From: Phenylobacterium sp. CCH9-H3
GTDB lineage: Bacteria > Pseudomonadota > Alphaproteobacteria > Caulobacterales > Caulobacteraceae
Length of the DNA: 21,757 nucleotides
Assembly (NCBI RefSeq): GCF_001557235.1
Contig: NZ_LSJI01000148.1
Coordinates: 1 to 21,757 of the forward strand
Direction: 5' to 3'
Shown here: positions 1 to 10,764 of the stretch, in pieces
Layout of the letters: every line of letters starts with the position of its first letter
Position numbering within the stretch: position 1 is the stretch's first letter
Notes under the pieces: model-generated
Seen by the model: only the letters and a program-made list of their open reading frames with translations
What the model was told of the DNA's origin: nothing
Database searches by the model: none
Translations under genes and position numbers: made by a program

Positions 1-1
1 A

Positions 2-451
2 TCAGACCGCTGCCGTCGGCTCGATCCTCTGGGCTGAGCCCTGCGACTTGAACTTCTACTGTTTCCGTTCTCGTCGTCGGATAAGGTGGCTGTTCTCAGC
101 CTTATTGTTGGCCTGCGGTCCGCCCGGTCGGTGGGCGCCTTTCAGTCCGAGTTCGCGCACGGCCACGCCGTAGGACGTCAGCTTGTCGGTGGCGATCGCC
201 GCCGGCGGCGCAAGTTCGCCGATCAGCGGGCCAAACTTGATCGCCCAGCAGCGGACCGTCTCGCGGATGACTTCGATTCCGCGCTGGACCAGGAGTTCCT
301 CGACATCACGAATGCTGAGCGTGAACCTGAAACACAGCCACACTGCTTGCTGGATCACTTCGGCCGGAAACCGATGACGCTTGAACGAGATCGGCTTCAC
401 GAAAATCTCCACCTCAGCGCCTGACCACGCCAAACTGGAGACCTTTACCAC
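2..451 (-). pseudogene. IS6-family transposase, internally deleted and with an amber stop
   Basis: The reading frame encodes the IS6 N-terminal segment (KPISFKRHRFPAEVIQ, then LSIRDVEELL, then ETVRCWAIKFGP). It then jumps directly to the late catalytic part (IATDKLTSYG, HRPGG, NNKAENSH, RRRERK). Intact IS6 transposases have about 80 residues between these blocks, including the first catalytic Asp, so the DDE core is deleted. The second Asp (TDKL) and the Glu (AENSH) remain. After RRRERKQ a TAG at 56-58 interrupts the frame. Downstream codons still read KFKSQGSAQR, the conserved IS6 continuation, so this is a CAG-to-TAG type lesion in old coding sequence. A second stop lies at 2-4. The true start may be the GTG at 400 (KPISF...) rather than the ATG at 451. 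The gene is non-functional. Confidence 0.85.
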
Positions 452-466
452 TTTGCTGCCAGCACC
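451..466 (-). repeat. Putative IS6 terminal inverted repeat
   Basis: Read on the minus strand this is GGTGCTGGCAGCAAAG. It resembles the IS6-family end pattern, which starts with GG and a CTG and ends GCAAA (the IS26 type is GGCACTGTTGCAAA). It sits just upstream of the transposase reading frame, as expected for the promoter-side end, and marks the junction with the neighbouring decayed gene. Only one copy is visible. Confidence 0.5.
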
Positions 467-843
467 TATGGGTTAGCGATCGACCTGGAACGCGGCGTAC
501 CCTCAACCTGACCAAGGTCATGGAATCCAACCGGCGATCATGGAAATTCGATCAGTTCACCGGTGGGCAAGTCGTTGTCGCAGCTGAATTCCCCGTCTTG
601 CACCCTAAGATCGCACATCAGCGGCATGCGGAACCCGCAGGTCATGGTGTCAATGAACGGCGGGCATCGCTTGACGGCGTCGTTCTCCCCCGCGCCAACG
701 GCCTTGGGCATTGCCTGTGGCAGGGCTCATAGCCAGGCTGGCAAGCTGCGAGCCGCCGCGACCGTTTGGGGCAGCAGGCCATCCAGCGCCTGCGGGCAGC
801 GAAAGGTGATCGTCAAGCGATCAGTTTGGGGAGATGACGCCAT
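467..843 (-). pseudogene. Decayed gene of an uncharacterised family (possibly DUF6065-like), two TGA stops
   Basis: Reading the minus strand from ATG 843 gives a continuous frame that looks like real protein: TFRCPQALDGLLP, then LPAWL, stop, ALPQAMPKA, then VKRCPPFIDTMTCGFRMPL, CDLRVQDGEFS, NDLPTGEL, EFP, stop, SPVGFHDLGQVEGTP. The pattern 'CPPFID-M--GF--PL' followed by 'V-DG-FSWD-DLP' and 'SP-GFH---Q--GTP' is one I recall from a widespread family of small uncharacterised bacterial and phage proteins; I believe it is called DUF6065, but I am not certain. Both interruptions are TGA where Arg (CGA) would fit, so two C-to-T transitions are likely. After GTP the frame diverges, and it ends at the IS6 terminal repeat. 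Intact homologues are longer at the C-terminus. No function is claimed. Confidence 0.65.
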
Positions 844-876
844 TTTTCGGTCGCGCACCGCACTTTTGCGTGTCAC

Positions 877-2163
877 TCAGTTCCGCGCAGGTATGATTAC
901 CGGCAGGCTCTCATAGCCGTGAACGAAGGCGGAGTAGTTCAGCACGGGATCGCCGACCACCTTGATCTCCGGGAACCGCTTGAGGATCTCTTCCCAGATG
1001 ATGGTCAGCTGCATCTCGGCCACGCGGTTGCCGACGCAGCGGTGGATGCCGAAGCCGAACGACATGTGCTGTCTGGGCCGCTCGCGATCGATGATGAATT
1101 CGTTGGGCCGGTCGACCACGGCCTCATCGCGGTTGCCCGAAATATACCACATGACGACCCGGTCGCCCTTCTTGATGGTTTTTCCGTGCATCACCACGTC
1201 GCGCGTCGCCACGCGACTCATGTGGGCCAGCGGGGTCTGCCAGCGGATGGTCTCGGAGATCATCGGCAGGACGAGATCAGGGTTAGCCCGCAGCTTGGCG
1301 TATTGGTCGGGGTTCTTGTTCAGCGCGAAGACGCTGCCCGAGATGGTGTTGCGTGTGGTGTCGTTGCCGCCGACGATCAGCAGGACAACGTTGCCCTGAT
1401 AAGCATCCATGGGCATGTCCCGGGTGGCCGGATTGTGCGCCAGCATCGAGATCAGGTCATTGCCGGGCGGCGCGTTGACCCGCTGGTTCCACAACTCCTG
1501 GAAGGCGCCAAAGCACTCGAAGATCGCCGCGCCCTTGTGCTCCCAGCTCTCCACCGGCCCGTGGCCCGGCATATTCGTGAACATATCCGACCACCAGGTC
1601 AGCTTGCGGCGCTGTTCGAACGGGAAGTCGAACAGGGTGGCCAGCGTCATGGCGGTCAGCTCCTTGGACACCAGGTCGACCCAGTCGAACTCCTTGCCGA
1701 TCGGCAGGGAGTCTAGGATCTGCCCGGCGCGCTCGCGCACCTGCGGCGACATGGCGTGCAGGTTGCTGGGCGCGAGAGTTGGGCTGACCGCCTTGCGGCC
1801 CTGACTATGCTCCGGCTCGTCCATTGTGATGAAGCCCGCGGCGCCACGGCGCCGCTTGCCCATGATCTTCTCCTGCTCGATCTGGGCCTCGAGGTTAGGC
1901 AAGCCAATGCCCTCGGCCGAGGAGAACGCCTCATGGTCGGTGTCCACCGCCATGATGTCGTTCCACTTGGTTATCGACCAGTAAGGGCCGTATTCGCTGT
2001 CCGGCGTGAAGTGGACGGGGTCTTCGCGTCGCAGGCGCTCGAACACCGGCCAGATAGTGTCATTATAGAACCGGTCCACCCGGGCAGGATTTAGCTCTTC
2101 GAGGGGCGTGGCGGCGACTTCGGCCGCCGCATCAGCTGCTTTGATTTTCGTAGCAATATTCAT
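877..2163 (-). CDS. Cytochrome P450, CYP153-like (first copy)
   Basis: Haem monooxygenase of 428 residues. The I-helix oxygen-activation motif is [12 protein letters not shown] (261-272), the K-helix ExxR is E304-R307, and the haem loop [12 protein letters not shown] (369-380) has Cys376 as the thiolate ligand. The GGNDTTRN I-helix, the ETIRWQTPL and WYISGNRDE segments and the [12 protein letters not shown] loop together resemble CYP153, a family best known for terminal hydroxylation of alkanes and related hydrophobic compounds. The frame is open to an upstream ATG at 2274. I chose ATG 2163 (MNIATKIK) because GGAAG precedes it and because homologues start with a short acidic/Ala leader; ATG 2172 is an alternative. 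It is soluble, needs a ferredoxin (probably 2991-3311) and is transcribed divergently from the TetR gene, the likely regulator. It is close in sequence to the P450 at 3389-4672. Substrate unknown. Confidence 0.93.
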   Translation of the reverse strand: MNIATKIKAADAAAEVAATPLEELNPARVDRFYNDTIWPVFERLRREDPVHFTPDSEYGPYWSITKWNDIMAVDTDHEAFSSAEGIGLPNLEAQIEQEKIMGKRRRGAAGFITMDEPEHSQGRKAVSPTLAPSNLHAMSPQVRERAGQILDSLPIGKEFDWVDLVSKELTAMTLATLFDFPFEQRRKLTWWSDMFTNMPGHGPVESWEHKGAAIFECFGAFQELWNQRVNAPPGNDLISMLAHNPATRDMPMDAYQGNVVLLIVGGNDTTRNTISGSVFALNKNPDQYAKLRANPDLVLPMISETIRWQTPLAHMSRVATRDVVMHGKTIKKGDRVVMWYISGNRDEAVVDRPNEFIIDRERPRQHMSFGFGIHRCVGNRVAEMQLTIIWEEILKRFPEIKVVGDPVLNYSAFVHGYESLPVIIPARN

Positions 2164-2258
2164 GTCTTCCATCCCCGTTCTAGCTATTGGCCGAACAGCA
2201 GGTCTGCCCGCAACCCGCGGCGGCGACCCTGACAAGGCAGTTTGACGCCCGCTCACAA

Positions 2259-2282
2259 CCATGTCAACGATCATTGACTTGG
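2259..2282. promoter_or_regulatory. Putative TetR operator, 24-bp imperfect palindrome
   Basis: The centre is GATC, flanked by GTCAA and TTGAC arms and outer CCA/TGG, giving 20 of 24 positions that match their reverse complement (centre between 2270 and 2271). It lies near the middle of the gap between the divergent P450 and TetR genes, about 100 bp from each start codon. TetR-family regulators typically bind such palindromes in divergent promoters and repress both genes. No protein-DNA evidence is available. Confidence 0.55.
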
Positions 2283-2383
2283 TCGGTCGCGGGCATTTCC
2301 CTGATGCTTAGCCTGTTCTCCGGCTTCGGCTTCACGTAGAGGAACAGACTGAGCGCCAACTTGGTTCGAGCGGGCTTTTTCGG

Positions 2384-2989
2384 ATGAATAGCACTGTGGC
2401 GCTCGTTGATCGGCCGGCTGGTTCCCGTAAGCGCGACGCAGAGGCGACCCGCGCGGCGATCCTTGAGGCGGCAAAGACCCAGTTCGCCCTTCAGGGGTAC
2501 GATTGCACCGTGCTGCGGGACATAGCCCGCGAAGCCGGCGTCGATGTGGCCCTGGTGAAGCGCTACTTTGGGGGCAAAGAGGCTTTGTTCCTGGAGGCGT
2601 TGAACGCGTCATTCGGGACGGATGACGTGCGGGGGTGGGATCGCGCCACGTTCGCCCATGAGGTCGCCGCCGTGTTGGCGGGTAGCCCCCATATCGATGA
2701 GGCCAAGACCCACAGATTTCAGTTTCTGCTCCGCGCCGCGACATCGCCGACGACCGCGCCGCTCCTGAATAAGCTCGTCCAGGATCGGCTCTTGGGGCCG
2801 ATCCGCGAGTGGCTAGGCGGTACAGGCGCCGGCGCGCGCGCTCGTATCCTCGCGGCGACCTATGTTGGGTTCCTTGTCGAACGCCTGATCCGCGACGCGC
2901 CGCTGCTGGGCCGAGAACGGGAGGAATACTTGACGCGGGTGACGGCGATCTTCGCCGCGTTGATTACCGAGGGCGACGCGCCGACCTAA
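2384..2989 (+). CDS. TetR/AcrR-family transcriptional regulator
   Basis: A 201-residue protein with the TetR N-terminal DNA-binding domain at about residues 20-73: TRAAILEAAKTQFALQGYD, then TVLRDIAREAGVDVALVKRYFGGKEALFLEAL. The last segment is the typical recognition helix followed by YF-K. The remaining helical part (about 75-195) is the usual variable ligand-binding and dimerisation domain. Length is normal for the family. It is divergent from the first P450 gene with a palindrome between them, so local control of that P450 and of itself is the simplest reading. Its stop lies 1 nt from the stop of the convergent ferredoxin gene. The Shine-Dalgarno before ATG 2384 is weak, and a GTG a few codons inside is possible. 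Ligand unknown; the substrate or a CoA ester from the pathway would be typical. Confidence 0.93.
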   Translation: MNSTVALVDRPAGSRKRDAEATRAAILEAAKTQFALQGYDCTVLRDIAREAGVDVALVKRYFGGKEALFLEALNASFGTDDVRGWDRATFAHEVAAVLAGSPHIDEAKTHRFQFLLRAATSPTTAPLLNKLVQDRLLGPIREWLGGTGAGARARILAATYVGFLVERLIRDAPLLGREREEYLTRVTAIFAALITEGDAPT

Positions 2990-2990
2990 A

Positions 2991-3311
2991 CTAATGCTGA
3001 CTTTCCGGCATTCTGACGACCAGACCATCCAGATCGTCCGTAATCGTGATTTGACAGGAAAGTCGGCTGTTGGCCTGCACGTTCTCGGCGAAGTCCAGCA
3101 TGGACGTCTCCATGGCCGTCTTTGCGCCGGTTTTCTCCAGCCAGCCGTCCTCGACATAGACGTGGCAGGTGGCGCACGCGCAGGCACCCCCGCAGTCGGC
3201 GTCGATGCCCGGGACGCCGCTCTTCACAGCGCCCGCCATGACGCTCATGCCGGTCTTCAGTTCGACGACGTGTTCGGAGCCATGGTGCTCGATGTATGTG
3301 ACTTTGGGCAC
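2991..3311 (-). CDS. [2Fe-2S] ferredoxin, putidaredoxin/adrenodoxin type
   Basis: A 106-residue electron carrier. Cluster ligands are Cys40, Cys46, Cys49 (CGGACACATC, the C-x5-C-x2-C pattern) and Cys86 (LSCQI); the family motif CATCHVYV is present. Cys44 is an extra, non-ligand cysteine. Such ferredoxins pass electrons from an FAD ferredoxin reductase to bacterial class I P450s, including CYP153 systems. The start is GTG 3311 ([11 protein letters not shown]) with a GGCGGA about 9 nt upstream; no in-frame ATG fits. It is the last gene of the long minus-strand operon, 77 nt after the second P450, and is the only ferredoxin in the window, so it probably serves both P450s. No ferredoxin reductase gene is present here. 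Confidence 0.95.
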   Translation of the reverse strand: MPKVTYIEHHGSEHVVELKTGMSVMAGAVKSGVPGIDADCGGACACATCHVYVEDGWLEKTGAKTAMETSMLDFAENVQANSRLSCQITITDDLDGLVVRMPESQH

Positions 3312-3388
3312 TTGCTTGTTTCCGCCGGGCCTTCGCCAAGCAGCCTTTGTTCTGACGTTAAAGATGAACTCTCGGGGCCGATCCGTGC

Positions 3389-4672
3389 TCAGTGCGCTAG
3401 CATGGCATTCCGGCTGGGTATAACGACCGGCATCGAGACATAGCCCCGGATCAAGACCGATGGCACCCGACGGGGCTCCTCCAGGACGCGAATCTCCGGG
3501 AACCGCGGCAGGATCTCTTCCCAGAGAATCCGTAGCTGCAGCTCGGCCAGACGGTTGCCCACGCAGCGGTGAATTCCAAAGCCGAAGGACAGGTGATTGC
3601 GCGGCCGCTCTCGGTCGATGATGTAAGCTTCAGGGTTCTCGATCGCCTCCTCGTCCCGGTTGCCTGAGGCGTACCAGATCAGCACCTTGTCGCCCTTCCT
3701 GATGAGCTTGCCGCCAAGCTCGAAATCCTGGGTGGCGGTGCGCCGCATGTTGGAGAGCGGGGTCTGCCAGCGAATGGTCTCGGAGACCATGGAGGGAATC
3801 AGGCTGGGATTCTCGCGCAGCTTTCGCAGCTGATCGGGGTTCTGGTTCATCGCTAGGATCGAGCCCGTCATCGTATTGCGGGTGGTGTCATTGCCACCGA
3901 TGATCAGCAGGAGCAGATTCCCGAGGTACTCCATCCGGTCCATGTTTCGCGTGGCCTCGCCGTGCGCCAGCATGGAAATCAGATCGCCCTTAGGTGGGGC
4001 GTTGACCCGCTCATTCCAGAGCCGCGTGAAGTAGTCCACGCAGCCGAACAGCTCCGTCCTGCGCTCGGTCTCGTAATCCTCCGTGACAAACAGGCCGGAT
4101 TCAGGTCCCGCGGTGGCGATGTCCGACCAGCGGGTCAGCTTGCGCCGTTCATCCCAGGGGAAGTCGAACAGAGTGGCCAGCATCTGGGTAGTGAGTTCGA
4201 TGGAAACCCGATCGACCCAGTCGAAGGGCTCGCCGATCGGCAGTTCGTCCAGGGTCTTGGTGATGCGGCTGCGGATCAACGGCTCCATCAGGTGGAGGTT
4301 GGCCGGCGAGACAATCGGGCTGACGGTCTTGCGCTGGACGTCGTGCTTGGGCGGATCCATCGCAATGAACATCGGAAGCGTGAAGTCTTCTTTTGGGTCG
4401 AAGATCGTGATCGATGGCTCCGACGAGAACACCTCGTGGTTGATATCGACGGCCATGATGTCGGCATACTTTGTAATGGACCAGAAGGCGCCGTCCGGGT
4501 GGTGATGCGCCGGGTGCAGATGAACCGGGTCCTCCCTGCGCAACCGCTCCAAGTATGGCCACACCGTGTCGGTGCGCCAAAGCTCGGGGTCGGCGAGGTT
4601 GATGTCTTCCAACGGCATTGCGTAGGCCTTTGCGCGGGCCTCGGCCCTCAGATCGATCGCGCCGTCGCTCAT
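3389..4672 (-). CDS. Cytochrome P450, CYP153-like (second copy)
   Basis: A haem monooxygenase of 427 residues closely related to the P450 at 877-2163. The I-helix is [13 protein letters not shown] (255-267), ExxR is E298-R301 and the haem loop [12 protein letters not shown] has Cys370 as ligand. [20 protein letters not shown] and [13 protein letters not shown] are shared with CYP153 enzymes. The frame also has ATG 4684; I prefer ATG 4672 ([12 protein letters not shown]) because GGAG lies 6 nt upstream of it. It sits between the Baeyer-Villiger monooxygenase and the ferredoxin in the same operon and is therefore the P450 most directly tied to this pathway. The two copies differ most in the region after the B-helix (about 85-105), where substrate-recognition loops lie. 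This suggests different substrates or positions of attack. Expected reaction: hydroxylation of an unactivated C-H bond. Confidence 0.94.
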   Translation of the reverse strand: MSDGAIDLRAEARAKAYAMPLEDINLADPELWRTDTVWPYLERLRREDPVHLHPAHHHPDGAFWSITKYADIMAVDINHEVFSSEPSITIFDPKEDFTLPMFIAMDPPKHDVQRKTVSPIVSPANLHLMEPLIRSRITKTLDELPIGEPFDWVDRVSIELTTQMLATLFDFPWDERRKLTRWSDIATAGPESGLFVTEDYETERRTELFGCVDYFTRLWNERVNAPPKGDLISMLAHGEATRNMDRMEYLGNLLLLIIGGNDTTRNTMTGSILAMNQNPDQLRKLRENPSLIPSMVSETIRWQTPLSNMRRTATQDFELGGKLIRKGDKVLIWYASGNRDEEAIENPEAYIIDRERPRNHLSFGFGIHRCVGNRLAELQLRILWEEILPRFPEIRVLEEPRRVPSVLIRGYVSMPVVIPSRNAMLAH

Positions 4673-4695
4673 TGGATTCTCCATCTCTTGCTTAT

Positions 4696-4716
4696 CCCGT
4701 CAATCGAGATGACGGG
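4696..4716 (-). promoter_or_regulatory. Inverted repeat / RNA hairpin in the gap between the monooxygenase and the second P450
   Basis: Perfect 7-bp arms CCCGTCA and TGACGGG enclose a 7-nt loop, in the short gap between the BVMO stop (4721) and the P450 start. On the minus-strand transcript it forms a stem just before the P450 ribosome-binding site. No U-run follows, so it is not an ordinary intrinsic terminator. It could stabilise or process the mRNA, tune P450 translation, or be a protein-binding site. Confidence 0.4.
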
Positions 4717-4720
4717 CGCC

Positions 4721-7979
<3,259 letters not shown>

Positions 7980-7984
7980 GCTTC

Positions 7985-9073
7985 CTAAGCGGCGATCCAG
8001 CCCTGAACGCGGGCAGCCTCGTTGCGGACGAGTTCCGGCCCTCCGAGCAACTGGCGATCCAGGCCGATGCGCTTAAACCAGTAATGCAGCCCGGCAAGGT
8101 CGGTGAAACCCATACCACCGTGCACCTCGATGGAGGTCCGGGCGACGAACCGGCCGACTTCGGAGAGGTGTGACTTTGCATGGCACGCCATCAGCGTCGA
8201 CTCCTCCGGCGCATGGTCGAAGACGTGCGCCGCATACCAGACCAGCGAGCGGCAGGGCTCGAGGGCCGCCGCCATCTCAGCGCACATGTGCTTGACCGCC
8301 TGGAAGGACCCAATCGGCCGGCCAAACTGCACGCGCGTGCCAGCGTAGGCCACGGCCTGTTGGATCATCGCCGTGCCGGCGCCCAGGATGTCGGCGGCCA
8401 GCATGATGCGCCCCGCGTCGATGATCCGGCGAGTGGTCCGGCCGCCGCCGCCGGGCAACGGATCGGCCTTGACGCCCATCATCTGGAGTTCGCCGACTGA
8501 GCGGGTCTTGTCGATGGTCGTCAGCGGGATTTGCGTTAGACCGGGTGCGTCGGCTGCGACTAGGTGCAATGCGCCGGTGGTGTCCGCCACCACGAACAGA
8601 TCGGCCTCCGCCGCGTCGAGTACGAACAACGCTGTTCCGTCCAGCCACCCGTCTCTGGCTACCACTCCGGCCCCGTCCCGGCTGTCTAAGACTTGGCTTA
8701 CCGCGACGGCGGCCGTGCCCGCGCCGCTCGCCAGCTTCGGCAGCCATGCGCGCTGTTGACTGTCGGACCCGCCGAGCAGGATCGCCAGCGGCGCCATGAC
8801 ATGCGCGCCCGCGAAATGCACCGGCGCGACACTGAAGCCGAGCGCTTCGGCCACAAGCGCGGCTTCCAGCAGGCCAAGGCCCATTCCGCCGAATTCCGCG
8901 GGAATGATGACCCCCGGCACGCCGAGATCGGCCAAGCCCGTCGCGACATCGGGGCTGTAGGGCGTCGCCGCGGCGGCGATGTCGCGCACATGCCCCAGAG
9001 GGGACTGTTCGCTGAGGTAGCGGGTCACCGCATCCTGCAGCATGCGCTGTTCGCTCGAGAGACCGAAATCCAT
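7985..9073 (-). CDS. Acyl-CoA dehydrogenase, second (shorter) subunit of a tandem pair
   Basis: A 362-residue flavoprotein of the acyl-CoA dehydrogenase fold: the N-terminal helical domain starts DFGLSSEQRMLQDAVTRYL, the middle segment includes GVPGVIIPAEFGGMGLGLLEAALVAEALG, and the C-terminal domain has GTRVQFGRPIGSFQAVKHMCAEM and EVHGGMGFTDLAGLHYWFKR. It lacks the clear middle-domain 'Q--SEPGSGSD' FAD-contact motif that its neighbour has. Its ATG shares one base with the TGA of the upstream dehydrogenase, so the two are translationally coupled. In steroid and isoprenoid degraders such unequal pairs form alpha2beta2 heterotetramers in which both subunits are needed to build the FAD and active sites. 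That assembly is inferred here. Expected reaction: alpha,beta-desaturation of a branched or ring-bearing acyl-CoA. Confidence 0.9.
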   Translation of the reverse strand: MDFGLSSEQRMLQDAVTRYLSEQSPLGHVRDIAAAATPYSPDVATGLADLGVPGVIIPAEFGGMGLGLLEAALVAEALGFSVAPVHFAGAHVMAPLAILLGGSDSQQRAWLPKLASGAGTAAVAVSQVLDSRDGAGVVARDGWLDGTALFVLDAAEADLFVVADTTGALHLVAADAPGLTQIPLTTIDKTRSVGELQMMGVKADPLPGGGGRTTRRIIDAGRIMLAADILGAGTAMIQQAVAYAGTRVQFGRPIGSFQAVKHMCAEMAAALEPCRSLVWYAAHVFDHAPEESTLMACHAKSHLSEVGRFVARTSIEVHGGMGFTDLAGLHYWFKRIGLDRQLLGGPELVRNEAARVQGWIAA

Positions 9074-10281
9074 CAGAGGCGCCCCTCTTCCGTCGCGAGC
9101 TTAGGCTCACGCGGCATGCCGAGCCCCCGCTCGGCGATGATGTTCTTCTGGATTTGCGCAGTGCCCCCGCCGATGATCAGGCCAAGCTGGAACATGTAGG
9201 CCTGCTGCCAGCCGCCGTGGGCGCGCAGGTGCGGACTACTTTCGTAGAGCACGCCGAGCTCGCCAAGGGCGTCGATGGCCAGCGCCGATATCTGGTGTGC
9301 CAGCTCGCAAGCCTGCAGCTTGACGATCAGCCGCGCGAGCCCTGCGTCGCCACCGTTCGCCGAGGCGCTCAGGACGCGGAGCCCATTGAACTTCATCGCC
9401 GCGAGTTCCGCCTGCAGCCGCAGCAGACGATCTCGCAAGATCGGGTTGTCCATGATCCGGCCATCGCCGGCCGTCTCAGTCCGCATCAGCTCCGCCAAGG
9501 CAAGGAAGCGGCTTTCGAGCTGGCCCGGGTCTCCCAGCATTCCGCGTTCGTGCTTGAGGGTGGCGTTGGCGACGAACCAGCCCTGCCCGCGCTTTCCCAC
9601 GATCTGGGACTTCGGGACGCGCACGTCGGTGAAGAAGGTCTCGTTGAACTCGGCGTGCCCGGTCATGGTCACCAGGGGGCGAACCTCGATCCCCGGCGTT
9701 TTCATCGAAAAGATCAGATAGCTAATTCCGTCGTGCTTTCCCTTGTCCGGCTCGGTGCGCACGAGGCAGAAGATCATGTCAGCCTCGCGGGCCGTGCTGG
9801 TCCAGATCTTCTGGCCATTGATGACGAAGTCGTCGCCATCCTCCGTTGCGCGCGTCTGAAGGCTGGCCAGGTCGGACCCCGAGCCCGGCTCGGAGTATCC
9901 CTGACACCAGATAACCTCGCCGTGGATCGTCGGCCCGATCCACTGGCGCTTCTGATCTTCCGTCCCCAGTTCCAACAGCGTCGGAACCAGCATCGAAATG
10001 CCCTGGCTCTGTAGCCCCGGTGGTACGCCGGCCCGGGCGAATTCCTCGCCGATGATGCGGGACTTCAGGATGTCCGGCGCGGCCCCATACCCTCCATATG
10101 CCTTCGGGATGGTGCGCGCGGCGTAACCATGGGCGATCAACAGTTTCTGCCAGGCTACAGCTTCTGCTGAGGGCCGCTGCGCAGCCCCGCCGCCCTTGGG
10201 GGCGGCATGACGGTGGGCCTCAAGAAAGACGAGCACTTCGCGCCGAAAAGCCTGGTGTTCGGCGCTGTAGGTGAGATCCAT
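9073..10281 (-). CDS. Acyl-CoA dehydrogenase, first (longer) subunit of a tandem pair
   Basis: A 402-residue acyl-CoA dehydrogenase. It has the FAD-contact motif WCQGYSEPGSGSDLASLQT (125-143), INGQKIWTS, and at the C-terminus the IGGGTAQIQKNIIAERGLGMPRE segment, the family's usual flavin and adenine contact. The frame is open to an ATG at 10383, but ATG 10281 (MDLTYSAEHQAF) has AAAGGA upstream at proper spacing and matches the family N-terminus. It lies 46 nt after the DUF35 gene and overlaps the next dehydrogenase by one base. Together they would introduce the double bond that the MaoC hydratase (13834-14685) then hydrates. The pair resembles FadE-type heteromers (ChsE family) from cholesterol side-chain degradation. 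Which subunit carries the catalytic base was not assigned. Confidence 0.92.
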   Translation of the reverse strand: MDLTYSAEHQAFRREVLVFLEAHRHAAPKGGGAAQRPSAEAVAWQKLLIAHGYAARTIPKAYGGYGAAPDILKSRIIGEEFARAGVPPGLQSQGISMLVPTLLELGTEDQKRQWIGPTIHGEVIWCQGYSEPGSGSDLASLQTRATEDGDDFVINGQKIWTSTAREADMIFCLVRTEPDKGKHDGISYLIFSMKTPGIEVRPLVTMTGHAEFNETFFTDVRVPKSQIVGKRGQGWFVANATLKHERGMLGDPGQLESRFLALAELMRTETAGDGRIMDNPILRDRLLRLQAELAAMKFNGLRVLSASANGGDAGLARLIVKLQACELAHQISALAIDALGELGVLYESSPHLRAHGGWQQAYMFQLGLIIGGGTAQIQKNIIAERGLGMPREPKLATEEGRL

Positions 10282-10327
10282 CAGCCTGTCCTTTCGAGAG
10301 GATCGTGGCGCTTGAGTGCGACGCAGC

Positions 10328-10759
10328 TCATGGCGCGACCTGTTCGGATGGCTGGAAGCAAGGCAGGCGGAAGCCGTCTTCAAGCTCTCGGAAGACCAGT
10401 TCGACGGGGATGCCCAGTTTCAGCGTGTTGCGGTCGCAGTTCAGCAACCGGCTGGCCATCCGCACGCCTTCGTCGAGCTCCACCAGCGCAGAGACATAGG
10501 GGATTTCCGCGGCGAAGGCGGGGTGAAGCGCCTGATGGGTGACGGTCCAAGAATAGAGGCTGCCGGTCCCGCGGACGGGCGTCCAGGCGAAATCTGGAGA
10601 CCCGCACCGCGCACACATGTAGCGCGGGAGGAACCGCCAGGCGCCGCAGTCCGAACAACGCTGGAATCGCAGCCGCCCATCCTGGCATTGCTGCCAGAAG
10701 GCCTCGTCCATGGGATCCTGGGTCCTGGGAAGCGGCGCGGGAACGGTGGGGGGTTGCAT
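10328..10759 (-). CDS. DUF35 protein: rubredoxin-like zinc ribbon plus OB fold
   Basis: A 143-residue acyl-CoA-associated OB-fold protein. Residues 1-30 form the DUF35 helical lead (FWQQCQDGRLRFQRC). A zinc ribbon uses Cys35-x2-Cys38 and Cys49-x2-Cys52. The OB fold follows (GTGSLYSWTVTHQALHP, IPYVSALVELDEGVRMASRL). Proteins of this family pair with thiolase-like enzymes. In steroid side-chain degradation a DUF35 domain binds Ltp2 and is required for its retro-aldol activity. Here it starts 5 nt after the Ltp2-like gene, so the two proteins almost surely form a complex. In Mycobacterium the DUF35 partner is fused to a MaoC domain (ChsH2); here it is free-standing, with the MaoC enzyme encoded separately. 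Confidence 0.92.
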   Translation of the reverse strand: MQPPTVPAPLPRTQDPMDEAFWQQCQDGRLRFQRCSDCGAWRFLPRYMCARCGSPDFAWTPVRGTGSLYSWTVTHQALHPAFAAEIPYVSALVELDEGVRMASRLLNCDRNTLKLGIPVELVFRELEDGFRLPCFQPSEQVAP

Positions 10760-10764
10760 GGGTG

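Larger units (their letters stand above)
1..466 (-). mobile_element. Remnant of an IS6-family insertion sequence
   Basis: This is a degenerate IS6-family element. It consists of a broken transposase gene plus one recognisable outer end at 451-466. The other end lies outside the window or is lost: transposase similarity stops at about position 26 and unrelated sequence follows. The element abuts the decayed gene at 467-843, whose similarity ends at the junction, so insertion probably truncated that gene. The element cannot be autonomous, because the transposase lacks its central catalytic segment. No target-site duplication can be tested, since the left end is missing. Confidence 0.75.

Noticed and set aside
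727..729. The in-frame TGA read as selenocysteine or recoding
   Set aside because: A second TGA occurs in the same frame, both fit CGA-to-TGA decay, no SECIS-like hairpin was seen, and the gene is also truncated by the IS6 end.
520..916. Two plus-strand frames in the gap left of the first P450
   Set aside because: They resemble no family and lie opposite a minus-strand frame with coherent family-like motifs despite stops, so they are shadows of that pseudogene.
2271..2744. Minus-strand frame of 157 codons upstream of the first P450
   Set aside because: It overlaps the TetR gene on the opposite strand and has an Arg/Pro-rich, family-free translation.
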